From contig CACYQI010000039.1 of assembly GCA_902776455.1 (NCBI GenBank), positions 1 through 46,257 on the forward strand: a stretch of DNA of 46,257 bases, given 5' to 3'. The stretch comes from an uncultured Bacteroidales bacterium (lineage in GTDB: Bacteria > Bacteroidota > Bacteroidia > Bacteroidales > Bacteroidaceae). Numbering within the stretch: the first letter of the stretch is position 1; each line of letters starts with the position of its first letter. The translations under genes and the position numbers were made by a program. The notes beneath the pieces were generated by a model. That model was not told the origin of the DNA and did no database searches. It was given only the letters and a program-made list of their open reading frames with translations. This document shows, in pieces, positions 8,364 to 16,737 of the stretch.

Positions 8364-9057
8364 GTTTTTTCCTATTGAAACGTTTATCAGCTATATCTTC
8401 GAGTTGCTTTTCGGCATTTGTCCTTACTCTAAATTCTACACGTCGAGAGAGGTCTTTATTCTCTTCACCATCCTTTGTTAAAATGAGGTGACTGGAAGAC
8501 AACCCATTTGCAGTTACCAAGCCTTTCAGCCAGATAATATCATTTACATCCATTAAACCGAAACAGTACTGCAGTACAGCTCTAGTTCTGTCCTGGGATA
8601 ACTTCATATTTGAATAATAGCCACCATTCGTATTGGTATGTCCTTCAATACGGATTTCTTCTATATTGTCCTTATATTGTGGCCTGCTAAGAACAGCAAT
8701 ATAACGAGGGAAGAAGTCGTCAAGAATATCTTTAAATTTAGGTTTAAGAATATCTTTTCCTTCGTCAAACAACATCGATGGCTCTTGGAATCTGATACAA
8801 AGTGTAGAGTCTATTGTAGCTCTCCACACAGTGAGATCCTCTTTGAACTCCTCTTGAAGGTCAATATATAGTTGGGTCTTTATCTGGTCATATCGCTTTA
8901 CTATTTCTTCATCTTGCTCTGCTTTCTCCTGCACTTGCAGTAGAGCACCCATGAGTAGCAAGATGAAGATGAACAGTAAGCCTGCCATTAAATCGCCAGT
9001 CGAAAGAGAGAAAGCATTTTCCTCTTTCTCAGTATATTCGGTAATCTGCTTTTTCAT
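8356..9057 (-). CDS. zorB: ZorB: MotB/OmpA-like stator subunit of Zorya
   Basis: This 233-residue protein has a short cytoplasmic N-terminus, one membrane helix (about residues 22-41, beginning STGDLMAGLLFIFILLL) and a periplasmic OmpA/MotB peptidoglycan-binding domain with EIRIEGHTNT and LSQDRTRAVLQY. Asp22 at the start of the helix corresponds to the proton-accepting aspartate of MotB/ZorB. With ZorA it forms a proton-driven inner-membrane motor anchored to the cell wall. The ATG directly follows the zorA TAA with no gap, and the 3' end overlaps zorC, so the order is tightly coupled. Length agrees with other ZorB proteins. Confidence 0.9.
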   Translation of the reverse strand: MKKQITEYTEKEENAFSLSTGDLMAGLLFIFILLLMGALLQVQEKAEQDEEIVKRYDQIKTQLYIDLQEEFKEDLTVWRATIDSTLCIRFQEPSMLFDEGKDILKPKFKDILDDFFPRYIAVLSRPQYKDNIEEIRIEGHTNTNGGYYSNMKLSQDRTRAVLQYCFGLMDVNDIIWLKGLVTANGLSSSHLILTKDGEENKDLSRRVEFRVRTNAEKQLEDIADKRFNRKKHE

Positions 9058-11016
9058 TTATCGATTTTTAGAAAGCGTTTCGGTAAGCATCTCTACAATT
9101 TCACCTTGTTGTTGAATTGTACTAGATAAAGCATCCGTTGTTTGTGTCAGACTTGAACTATATTGGTCAAGATACTTTTGTGTGGTAGCTTTCACAGTAT
9201 TGCTGTATTCAGTCAGACCGCTTTGAAGTTGGCTGAATATTCCACCAAGTCCCTGCTTAATAAGCTCAAACTTCTGGGCGTAATCATCAGTCATTTTACC
9301 CGAACTTCTTAAAAGTTCAGCTATTTGGTCTATGCCACGTTGACTAGACAACTGTAATTGATTAAGTTTTTCTGTATATTCACTTTGAATCTTGTTAAAT
9401 AATTCAGTAGCCAACTTCATGTCACCGCTGATAGTTCTAAGATTGCCCGTACTGATGCTTATTTCGCCTTGTGCTTGCTTGAAGCCATCCATGGTATTAG
9501 TGACATACTCGTTCATCTTTTCAAGACGTTCAAGTCCTACGTTAAATGCTTCAAGCAGTTTCTTTGTTTGTGATGTTGTGTCTTCTTGTAATGCGATTAG
9601 GTCAGCTTGTTTAGACGTAACATCATCTGTAATAGATTTTACGGAATTCTGTACAGAAGAGGACAAACTTGAAATAGTATTATCCAGGAATGATCCCATC
9701 TTTTCTGCCGCATCAGAAAGCTTAGCAATCATTTGGTTGCTTTGTTCCTGAGAGCTTTGTGTGATACCATTCATTACTTCTTTCACTTCTGAGATGGCAT
9801 TGCTTATAGAACTTGTAGCAAAAGCGATTTGTTCTTGCATCTGTTGCATAGCAGTGGAATTGGCATTAGCAGAAGTCTTGCTGATTTCGGAAATAGCATT
9901 CTTAACCTCTTCAATTGTAACCTGAAGAGTATTAGAAATATTCTCCATGTTATGCGGGAAGTCACCCATCGCCTGAGACGCAGTGCCAAGTTGCTGAGCA
10001 AGTGTTTCAAGTTGTGACGTAGCAGAGCTAGAAAGACTTGTTTTGAACTCATCAATGATGGCAGACATGCTTTTCTTCAGTTCTTCAACTACACTATCCA
10101 TCATACCAGATGCTGGTGAAGCGACAGTATCGGCCATTTTGTCGATGTGTTCAATTACAGACTTAGTCGTATTATCGACGCTTTCCATAAGAGGTAATAT
10201 CCTTTGTTGCATCTGTCTTGATAGAACCTCGTCAAATCCGTTATTCAGTTCTATAGCCAAATCAGTAGAGAATGATTTTAGTGCTTTAGACTGTTCCATG
10301 TTTTCTGTCAGAATCTCACGGATAGCATTTCCAGCCGTTACATTTTCTCCAGCCTCATTAGTATACATGAGCTTGCTATCAAGTTCAGAACGAACTATAC
10401 CAATTAATTTATCTACTAATGCCGCTTGATATTGTTCTTGCAGAATAGTGTCGTCAACATAGTATGTGTCATCAAGCTTTCCTGTCAAAGCATGAATATT
10501 CCTATGTAATTTGTTTCTAACAATTTTATCAAAGAATGTAAATATGAGCGAGCAAATCATGCCAACGAGAGACGTAATAAATGCAGTACTCATACCGTTT
10601 AGCAGGTTCTGAATGCTTTGTTGGATATTATCCGAGTTAGAGCTGTCAAAATCTCTAACGCCCATTGTTAATCCCCAAAATGTTCCTAAGAGACCTAGAC
10701 CTACCAAAACACCAGATGCAGAATCTAAAAATCTAAAGTTTACTTTAAAAATTTTAGATACACTATTGCCGTTGAAATAGAATGAGGATGGAGTGTTTGA
10801 TTTTAAACCATTAAGCGTGTTAAAACTTACGGATTTATAAAACATCTCCCATAATTCTTTAAGCTTTGAATTCTTAAAGGCTTCAGGAATGTTATCCGAA
10901 TCGCTAATAGCCTTTATCACATTCTTTGCCTTGTAAGTTTTAAAAACCCCATCCATACACAGGATGAACACAAAAGCAATAAATACACATACAGCTATAG
11001 TTGAAGCACTTCCCAT
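9058..11016 (-). CDS. zorA: ZorA: MotA/ExbB-like motor subunit with a long coiled-coil tail
   Basis: This 652-residue protein has an N-terminal membrane helix (about 5-25), a second (about 99-120, SGVLVGLGLLGTFWGLTMGV) and a third (about 141-162, TSLVGMICSLIF); the latter two are the MotA/TolQ/ExbB hallmark pair. From about residue 240 to the end the chain is a Gln/Ser/Thr-rich helical repeat region (many TSSISNAISEVKE-like heptads), matching the long cytoplasmic tail of ZorA. In Zorya this tail is thought to pass the phage-sensing signal to ZorC and ZorD. The gene starts 33 bases after hsdR in an A/T-only spacer with no promoter box that I can see, so it is probably read through from the RM genes. 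Confidence 0.9.
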   Translation of the reverse strand: MGSASTIAVCVFIAFVFILCMDGVFKTYKAKNVIKAISDSDNIPEAFKNSKLKELWEMFYKSVSFNTLNGLKSNTPSSFYFNGNSVSKIFKVNFRFLDSASGVLVGLGLLGTFWGLTMGVRDFDSSNSDNIQQSIQNLLNGMSTAFITSLVGMICSLIFTFFDKIVRNKLHRNIHALTGKLDDTYYVDDTILQEQYQAALVDKLIGIVRSELDSKLMYTNEAGENVTAGNAIREILTENMEQSKALKSFSTDLAIELNNGFDEVLSRQMQQRILPLMESVDNTTKSVIEHIDKMADTVASPASGMMDSVVEELKKSMSAIIDEFKTSLSSSATSQLETLAQQLGTASQAMGDFPHNMENISNTLQVTIEEVKNAISEISKTSANANSTAMQQMQEQIAFATSSISNAISEVKEVMNGITQSSQEQSNQMIAKLSDAAEKMGSFLDNTISSLSSSVQNSVKSITDDVTSKQADLIALQEDTTSQTKKLLEAFNVGLERLEKMNEYVTNTMDGFKQAQGEISISTGNLRTISGDMKLATELFNKIQSEYTEKLNQLQLSSQRGIDQIAELLRSSGKMTDDYAQKFELIKQGLGGIFSQLQSGLTEYSNTVKATTQKYLDQYSSSLTQTTDALSSTIQQQGEIVEMLTETLSKNR

Positions 11017-11049
11017 ATAATTGAATTTTAAATTATTATTTATTATTTT

Positions 11050-14000
11050 TTAGTATGAATGAGATAAATCTTCTGCTGCCATTGGCAGAGAATCTTCTTC
11101 TTTGGAATAGACACGAATGACTTGTTCGTTATCTTGGATTTCAGGTTCATCGTAGAAGTTCTCTTCGTCGTCGGCCCATTTGTTGCATTGTGCCATTACG
11201 GTCTGCAGAGCCTGTTCCTGCCCTTCTGGGGGATAATGGTACTTCTTGAGCAATCGCTTCACCATGACGCGCATTTTGGCTCTTGCCGTTTCCTTATGGT
11301 TCCAGTCGATGGTGCGGTTCTTGCGAAGCTGTTCTGTCAGTTCCTTTGTCAGTTCTATGAACTCTTCGCTCGTATAGGCTTCACGAACCCCTTCTGGTGT
11401 TGACAGAGCGTCGTAGAAGGCTTTCTCTTCTGCTGTCAGCCCCAGTTCGTCCTCTTCCTCTTCCGTTCGCTTTATTTCGGCAGCTATCCTAAGCAGTTCC
11501 TCTATCACCTCTTCGTTGGTGAGCAGACCTTTCAGGTAGTTCGAGAGGGCGTTGTTCATCATTTCGCTGAACTTCAGGCTCTGCACGATGTTGGTGCGTT
11601 CGTATTTGCGTATGCGTTCCACCATCAGTTCTTCCAGCAGTTTCATGGCGAGGTTCCTTTCCTTCATCTTCTTGAGTTCCTCTAGGAACTTCTCGTCGAA
11701 GAGGTTGAACTCCACACCTGGATTCAGCACTTCCACACCCTCGCTTTGCAGACTTTGTTCCAGCAGATGGGCGATGCGCTGGTTGATGTCGTGCTTGGTG
11801 ATTCGTGTGCCTTTCGCATCCAGCCTGATCAACATGACTCTCACAGCATCCAGGTAGGCGACTTCCTGCCTTTCCCTTACGGAGATAAGCGATTTGCAGA
11901 GCGTTTGAGCGTTATGCAGGAGTTGGCTTTCCTTCACGAAGAGGGTTTGGAGCTGGCTAGAAGCCCTAGAATCTCTAGAATCTCTAGGATTTCTAGAATC
12001 TCTAGCCTCTCTAGGCTCCAGCATGAAGTTCACGCCTCCCTTTATCAATTGGCTGCGTTCTGAGTCTGAGCCTTCGTACCAGCCTTCGTAGTTGAAGCCA
12101 TAAAGCAAGCCTCGACACACTTCCAGCTTCTCCTGGAACTTCACCAAAGCCGTCTTCTCGATGTCCGGGTCGCCAAACTGCTGACGGTCGCGGCTGGTGT
12201 AGTCGTGCATGGCTTGCTTCAGGGCTTGGGCGATGCCCACATAATCGACGATGAGTCCGCCCTCTTTGTCTGGGAATACGCGATTCACACGGGCGATGGC
12301 TTGCATCAGGTTGTGGTCGCGCATGGGCTTATAGACATACATCGTAGCCAGACTGGGCACATCGAAGCCCGTCAGCCACATATCCACCACGATGGCTATC
12401 TTCATGGGGCTTTCGTCGTCCTTGAAGAGGGCTGCATATTCCTTGTTCCTGCGTGCGTCTATCACATCGTGCCACTCTTCTTTGTCCTGATTGGCCGCAC
12501 TTGCCACAACATGCATCTTCTCTGTCCAGTCCGGTCGGAGTTCCAGAATCTGACGATATATCCTGACTGCCGCTTCCTTGTTGTAGGCCACAATCATAGC
12601 TTTGCCAGTCAGTTCGTTCTGGCGGTACTTTTCGTAGTGCTCCACAATGTCCTTGCAGAGGCTCGCTATGGTGTCTGGGTGGCAAAGTATCTCTTTCAGT
12701 CCGCTATTGTCCTGACGGGCTTTTTGGATTTGTTCGTCTGTTGCCCCTTCGCCCTTCAGGAGGTCGAACTCGTCGTCCAAGCGTTTCAGGGCTTCTTTGT
12801 TCAGGTTCAGTTTGATGACGCGACTCTCGTAGTAGACTGGCCTTGTAGCCTTATCGGCCACAGCCTGCGTCATATCGTAGATGTCGATGTACTGGCCAAA
12901 CACTTCCTTCGTATCGCGGTCGCGTTCGGAGATGGGTGTGCCTGTGAAGCCGATGAAGGATGCATGGGGCAAAGCCTCGCGCATGAGCAGAGCAAAGCCT
13001 TTCTTCATCTTCTGCGCCTTCACATCCCAGTATTCGTCGCCATATTGCGAACGGTGGGCTTCGTCAGTGATGACGATGATGTTCTCCCTTTCCGAGAGCA
13101 GACCTGTGCCTTCCTCGAACTTCTGGATGGTAGTGAAGATGATGCCGCCTGTCCTGAGGTCTTTCAGCTTTCGCTTCAGGTCCTCGCGCCCGCCAGTCTT
13201 GGTGAGTTTGCCCTTCTCGTTCAGGTCGAAGCCCACGCGCTGGGGTTCCATGCGGAGGAACTTCTGGCATCCTGCAAACTGTTCGTAGAGTTGCTGGTCC
13301 AGGTCGTTGCGGTCTGTCACAACCACGATGGTGCATTCCGGGAACTTCTGTACGAGTTGATGCACATAGAAGACCATCGAGAGACTCTTGCCTGAGCCCT
13401 GAGTGTGCCAGAATACGCCTATCTTGCCGTCTCCTGCAATGGCGGCATTCGTGTTTCTGAGGGCTTTGTTCACAGCAAAATACTGGTGGTAAGCGCCCAT
13501 TATCTTTGCGGTTCGTCCGTCTTTATGGTCGAAGCAGACGAAGTTCTGCAAGATGTCGATGAGCCGTCTCTTCTCGAAAATCCCCTGGAAGAAGGTGTCG
13601 TAGTGAATGGCTTCGTTGGTCACATTCACACCGTCTGTGCTCTTCCAGTCCATATAGCGATTCGCCTTCGAGGTGATAGTGCCAGCCTTCGAGGTGAGCA
13701 AGTCGCTCGTCACAGAGAAAGCGTTATAGACGAACAATGTGGGGCACTTCTGCTGATACTGCTTGATTTGCAGATAAGCGTCCTCTTCGTCCGTTTCTTC
13801 CCTTGTAGGCGATTTGAGTTCAATCACCACCAGGGGCAAACCGTTCACGAAGACCACCAGGTCGCAGCGAATCTTCTCGTGCTCGACCACAGTCCATTGG
13901 TTGCAGACCTTGAACTGGTTCTGCAGAGGGTCGTCGTAGTTGATGAGTCGCACCAGAGCCGTCTTTGGGCGCCCGTCTTCGTTATGCTTCACCTCTATGC

Positions 14001-14268
14001 CGTTCTGCAGGTAGTCTGTCAGCGTTTCGTTCCTTTGCTCCAGAATGCCCTCGTTCACATGCGTGACGATGCGGAAGGCTTCCTCCAGCACATCGTCTGC
14101 CAGCATGGGGTTCTGACGGCGAAGGGCGGCCTTCAGGTCAGCCTCGTAGTACGGATTGCGGAAGTCGCGCTCCACATCGTAGCCGCACTCGTACTCGTAG
14201 CCCAGCTCTTGGAACAACTCAATAAGTGTTCTCTCGTAGCCTTCCTCTGTGAGTTGAATGGTGCTCAT
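11050..14268 (-). CDS. hsdR: Type I restriction endonuclease subunit R (HsdR)
   Basis: This 1072-residue protein has an N-terminal nuclease domain with the PD-(D/E)xK motif in CDLVVFVNGLPLVVIELKSP (about residues 130-152). A SF2 helicase/translocase core follows: GSGKSLSMVFYV (about 293), ITDEAHRSQYG (DEAH, about 399) and GFTGTPISERD (about 441). A helical C-terminus binds the methylase. With HsdM and HsdS it cuts unmodified DNA after ATP-driven translocation. At about residues 751-772 there is an Arg/Asp/Ser run (RDSRNPRDSRDSR) encoded by a 9-bp tandem repeat at 11952-12014, which looks like an insertion in a linker. The gene is GC-rich relative to the adjoining zor genes. Confidence 0.93.
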   Translation of the reverse strand: MSTIQLTEEGYERTLIELFQELGYEYECGYDVERDFRNPYYEADLKAALRRQNPMLADDVLEEAFRIVTHVNEGILEQRNETLTDYLQNGIEVKHNEDGRPKTALVRLINYDDPLQNQFKVCNQWTVVEHEKIRCDLVVFVNGLPLVVIELKSPTREETDEEDAYLQIKQYQQKCPTLFVYNAFSVTSDLLTSKAGTITSKANRYMDWKSTDGVNVTNEAIHYDTFFQGIFEKRRLIDILQNFVCFDHKDGRTAKIMGAYHQYFAVNKALRNTNAAIAGDGKIGVFWHTQGSGKSLSMVFYVHQLVQKFPECTIVVVTDRNDLDQQLYEQFAGCQKFLRMEPQRVGFDLNEKGKLTKTGGREDLKRKLKDLRTGGIIFTTIQKFEEGTGLLSERENIIVITDEAHRSQYGDEYWDVKAQKMKKGFALLMREALPHASFIGFTGTPISERDRDTKEVFGQYIDIYDMTQAVADKATRPVYYESRVIKLNLNKEALKRLDDEFDLLKGEGATDEQIQKARQDNSGLKEILCHPDTIASLCKDIVEHYEKYRQNELTGKAMIVAYNKEAAVRIYRQILELRPDWTEKMHVVASAANQDKEEWHDVIDARRNKEYAALFKDDESPMKIAIVVDMWLTGFDVPSLATMYVYKPMRDHNLMQAIARVNRVFPDKEGGLIVDYVGIAQALKQAMHDYTSRDRQQFGDPDIEKTALVKFQEKLEVCRGLLYGFNYEGWYEGSDSERSQLIKGGVNFMLEPREARDSRNPRDSRDSRASSQLQTLFVKESQLLHNAQTLCKSLISVRERQEVAYLDAVRVMLIRLDAKGTRITKHDINQRIAHLLEQSLQSEGVEVLNPGVEFNLFDEKFLEELKKMKERNLAMKLLEELMVERIRKYERTNIVQSLKFSEMMNNALSNYLKGLLTNEEVIEELLRIAAEIKRTEEEEDELGLTAEEKAFYDALSTPEGVREAYTSEEFIELTKELTEQLRKNRTIDWNHKETARAKMRVMVKRLLKKYHYPPEGQEQALQTVMAQCNKWADDEENFYDEPEIQDNEQVIRVYSKEEDSLPMAAEDLSHSY
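11952..12014. repeat. In-frame 9-bp CTAG tandem repeat inside hsdR
   Basis: There are seven consecutive 9-mers ending in CTAG (plus-strand forms AAGCCCTAG, AATCTCTAG twice, GATTTCTAG, AATCTCTAG, CCTCTCTAG after a leading TGGCTAG-type unit). The period of nine preserves the hsdR frame and encodes alternating Arg-Asp-Ser. Related CTAG-centred repeats with a period of ten lie in spacers of the same operon at 14291-14380 and 15071-15118. Confidence 0.75.
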
Positions 14269-14290
14269 AGCTTTTCTTTTTTTGATAGGA

Positions 14291-14380
14291 TTTCCTAGGG
14301 TTTCCTAGGGCTTCCTAGGATTTCCTAGGGCTTCCTAGGATTTCCTAGGATCTCCTAGAATTTCCTAGAATCTCCTAGTC
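14291..14380. repeat. Decamer CTAG tandem repeat between hsdR and the four-helix gene
   Basis: Nine consecutive decamers of the form TTTCCTAGGG / CTTCCTAGGA / TCTCCTAGAA occur with no register slip, preceded by one decayed unit (14281-14290). The last units lie inside the 3' end of the four-helix gene, and its TAG stop (14355-14357) is the TAG of one CCTAGA unit. This fills the short spacer ahead of the hsdR start. Confidence 0.85.
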
Positions 14381-15035
14381 TCTCTAAAGCCTTCTTCAGT
14401 TCTTCCTCCAAGGCTTTGACCTTTGTTTTCAGTTGTTGGTTTTCTGCTTCCAGCGCCTGCACATGGGCATCTACTGTCTGGCGGTAGCCGGTGCGGGCTG
14501 CATACATGCGCTCCTTGATTCCTCCCTCGGTCACAAAGCGATGTTCCAGTTTCTCTATATAGGAGCACATCATCTTGTCTGTCTGGTGGCAGAGGGTAAG
14601 CAGCAGATTCGCCATTTCCTCGTCGCTCATCTTCACTACAAAGGGAGCATAGTCGCTGTAGTCGTTGTGAGAATGACAGAATTCACGAAGCCGTTGCTGC
14701 CGTTCGCTGTCTGCTGGCCACATCGGCAGATGATGCGTGTTGAGGTAGTCCTGATAGTCCAGGCGCAGTTCCTGCAGACTGCCACGTGCCACGTTTAGCA
14801 GTTTTATTTCCATCTCAGAGCTGGTCTGTCCGTCCTCGCTTCCTTCCACGATGTTCTGCTTACCACTTCGGGCAGCCTGTACCATCTGATCTACTGTTCG
14901 GTCGCCGTGAGCAGGAAGGAAGCGCTTGCAGAACTCTACCGTCAGTTGGTAGATGGCATCACTCTTGCGGTAGAAATAGAGTTCATTCCAGACAACCGCT
15001 TTCTTCAGCACTTTTCCTTTGGTATCGTAATCCAT
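14355..15035 (-). CDS. Four helix bundle suffix domain protein
   Basis: The 226-residue all-helical protein begins with a 23S rRNA-intervening-sequence-type four-helix bundle (YFYRKSDAIYQLTVEFCKRFL, TVDQMVQAARSGKQNIVEG). A second helical region with GGIKERMYAARTGYR follows, then a C-terminal coiled coil (LEAENQQLKTKVKALEEELKKALERL, about residues 190-220). This arrangement fits the 'four helix bundle suffix' family, which often occurs inside type I RM operons; its function is unknown. The last residues (RKF) and the stop codon derive from the CTAG decamer repeat, so the original C-terminus may have been different. It sits between the RhuM chimera and hsdR. Confidence 0.8.
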   Translation of the reverse strand: MDYDTKGKVLKKAVVWNELYFYRKSDAIYQLTVEFCKRFLPAHGDRTVDQMVQAARSGKQNIVEGSEDGQTSSEMEIKLLNVARGSLQELRLDYQDYLNTHHLPMWPADSERQQRLREFCHSHNDYSDYAPFVVKMSDEEMANLLLTLCHQTDKMMCSYIEKLEHRFVTEGGIKERMYAARTGYRQTVDAHVQALEAENQQLKTKVKALEEELKKALERLGDSRKF

Positions 15036-15070
15036 CTTTCTGTTTTCTTTTTTTCTTTTAATCGTAGGTC

Positions 15071-15118
15071 TTCTTAGGTTCTCCTATGAAATCCTATGAA
15101 ATCCTAAGAAATCCTAAA
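15071..15118. repeat. Decamer repeat between the four-helix gene and the RhuM chimera
   Basis: Units TTCTTAGGTT, CTCCTATGAA, ATCCTATGAA, ATCCTAAGAA and ATCCTAAA run in a period of ten. They are a diverged form of the repeat at 14291-14380. The TAG stop of the RhuM chimera (14 reverse-complement bases into the repeat, at 15114-15116) lies in the last unit. Confidence 0.7.
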
Positions 15119-15542
15119 TGACTTCATTTACTTTCAGTTCTCCACTCATCAAGCGAGGCAAAAGAGCATCGCGAAGGGAAGCATTTTTCTTCCAAATACG
15201 GAACATCGTACCCTGACGAGACTTCACACGGTAGCCGACGGAAATGATAACGTCAAGGTTGTAATATTTCACTTCTTGGGTTTGGAAAAGTCCCTCAATG
15301 GCACCGTGCTGAGTGGTATGTCGGAATTTCCGACATACCTTCTCTTCTTTCAGTTCTCCTTCTTTGAAAATATTGCCGATATGCTCTGTGATAGTCGTTC
15401 TTCCTTTACCAAATAGTTGAGCCATTTGTTCTTGTGTTAGCCATACTGTTTCGTCCTGAAACAGTACGTCAACTTTCACATTACCATCTTCCGATTGGTA
15501 AAGGACTATCTCATCTTGTATTGGTATAATATTATCTTTCAT
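15114..15542 (-). CDS. Truncated RhuM-family protein fused to an HsdS tail
   Basis: The protein has 142 residues. Residues 1 to about 116 match the N-terminus of virulence RhuM-family proteins: VWLTQEQMAQLFGKGRTTI (a DNA-binding-like helix), EHIGNIFKEGEL, and YYNLDVIISVGYRVKSRQGT then FRIW. Normal RhuM proteins continue for about 200 more residues. Here the chain switches after FRIW to ASLRDALLPRLMSGELKV, the last helix of an HsdS subunit. The DNA for that tail (15133-15183) matches the 3' end of the neighbouring intact hsdS (15646-15696) at 49 of 51 bases. It is therefore a chimera formed by deletion or recombination. Whether it is functional is unknown. Confidence 0.8.
   Translation of the reverse strand: MKDNIIPIQDEIVLYQSEDGNVKVDVLFQDETVWLTQEQMAQLFGKGRTTITEHIGNIFKEGELKEEKVCRKFRHTTQHGAIEGLFQTQEVKYYNLDVIISVGYRVKSRQGTMFRIWKKNASLRDALLPRLMSGELKVNEVI
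15133..15183 (-). repeat. hsdS 3'-end repeat, copy in the RhuM chimera
   Basis: These 51 bases encode the HsdS tail ASLRDALLPRLMSGEL. They match 15646-15696 at 49 of 51 positions in direct orientation. They form a homology tract through which specificity-subunit sequences can be exchanged or deleted. Confidence 0.85.
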
Positions 15543-15614
15543 AACTTACAATACAATTTCATTTACTTTGAATTTCATTCGACCTTTTCTCGCCATGCCA
15601 AAGCATAAACAAGT

Positions 15615-16733
15615 TTAGCTTTGGTCATTTGGCTTATCGAAAACGTTCAGTTCTCCACTCATCAAGCGAGGCAAAAGAGTATCGCGAAGAGAAGCAAGGC
15701 GACGGGATTCTATAGAATTCGTCTTTATAGTTTCCATTATTACATTTGCTCTCATGCCAAATTGCTCTATAAGATGGATTGGTATATCAGGCATAATATA
15801 GTTCTCAATATCAGATGCTGAAACTCTCTGCCTACCACTACTTCCATTCATATGTGCAACAGCATAGGATACAAAATCTTCATTCCTCGCTAAAAAATAA
15901 AACATCTCAGAAGGCATTCCTTCATGAGGAGCCATAATAATATACTCCGTTGAGCCAAAGGCTATTTCATCTTTTTTCAGAAAATTTATATACGCAGTTT
16001 TACCATTTTCAAGACAAGGAGTAATACGAGCCATTAATGTATCACCATTTTGAAACTTCATTCCTCCATTATATAGTTTATCAACCCAATCTGAAGGGAA
16101 ACTACCTTTTGTAGGCAAAGAAGTCATATCAATATATCTTGCCAATTCACCCTTTTTCAAAGTTCTAGTTGGATTAATAAATGCATAATCTTTTAGAAGT
16201 CTATCACGAGGGAATACTTCATTCATTAACATTTCATTGAACAAAGCCTGAGCCTGAGCCTCTAAATTCGCATTTATCTTCCTGTTCAACTCTATCTTGT
16301 CATCAAGAGATTTTATGATTGCAGAAACCTTCCTCTGATAGAAGACGGATGGTAAGCAAACATGCTGCTTGGATAATGTTTGCACAGAAATGCCAGGTTG
16401 TGCTGATTGAGCAGAAAGATTGCCTAAGTGCATTAAAGAAAGGAGGCAAGCAAGAAAGCGAGTGTCAGCATATTCATTACCGACAGCAACTACAGCATGT
16501 TCTGTCATGTAAGCTTTCCCCTCAAAAAAGCGTACATTCCCGCAATATGCCCCTTGACGGCCTATAACAGCTGCTTGTCCTTCAAAGTTAGATTCATCGG
16601 CATAGCCTCGAACTCCATTACCACCAATAACAGGATATTTTCCTGTATTGAAAACGGAGTCTGCTTTAATGCCTTTGCCACTCCTTAAACGAGAACAGAC
16701 ATCCCCCAACTTATATTCCTTCCACTCTTCCAT
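15615..16733 (-). CDS. hsdS: Type I restriction specificity subunit S (HsdS)
   Basis: This 372-residue protein has two target-recognition domains, each followed by a conserved helix. TRD1 starts WKEYKLGDVCSRLRSGKGI and ends before KIELNRKINANLEAQAQALF (about residue 165). TRD2 begins near DYAFINPTRTLKKGEL and ends before SIESRRLASLRDTLLPRLMSGEL. The subunit sets the DNA sequence recognised by the HsdMSR complex. The start chosen is the ATG at 16731-16733 (MEEWKEY); an upstream in-frame ATG at 16787 would overlap the microprotein gene and adds a basic unconserved stretch. TRD regions are AT-rich, as usual for exchangeable specificity modules. Confidence 0.9.
   Translation of the reverse strand: MEEWKEYKLGDVCSRLRSGKGIKADSVFNTGKYPVIGGNGVRGYADESNFEGQAAVIGRQGAYCGNVRFFEGKAYMTEHAVVAVGNEYADTRFLACLLSLMHLGNLSAQSAQPGISVQTLSKQHVCLPSVFYQRKVSAIIKSLDDKIELNRKINANLEAQAQALFNEMLMNEVFPRDRLLKDYAFINPTRTLKKGELARYIDMTSLPTKGSFPSDWVDKLYNGGMKFQNGDTLMARITPCLENGKTAYINFLKKDEIAFGSTEYIIMAPHEGMPSEMFYFLARNEDFVSYAVAHMNGSSGRQRVSASDIENYIMPDIPIHLIEQFGMRANVIMETIKTNSIESRRLASLRDTLLPRLMSGELNVFDKPNDQS
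15646..15696 (-). repeat. hsdS 3'-end repeat, copy in intact hsdS
   Basis: This is the partner of 15133-15183 with two mismatches. Between the two copies, at about 15543-15595, the minus strand also encodes a KVNEIVL-stop stretch that resembles the end of another HsdS tail (compare KVNEVI in the chimera), suggesting a third decayed hsdS end. Confidence 0.7.
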
Positions 16734-16737
16734 ACTA

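Noticed and set aside
12205-13395. Long plus-strand open frame opposite hsdR
   Set aside because: It is antisense to a clear HsdR with helicase motifs, and its composition follows from the GC-rich codons of the real gene.
15543-15614. A 17-codon frame (MTKAKLVYALAWREKVE) overlapping the end of hsdS
   Set aside because: Too short, unconserved in appearance, and explained by hsdS-tail debris between the two genes.
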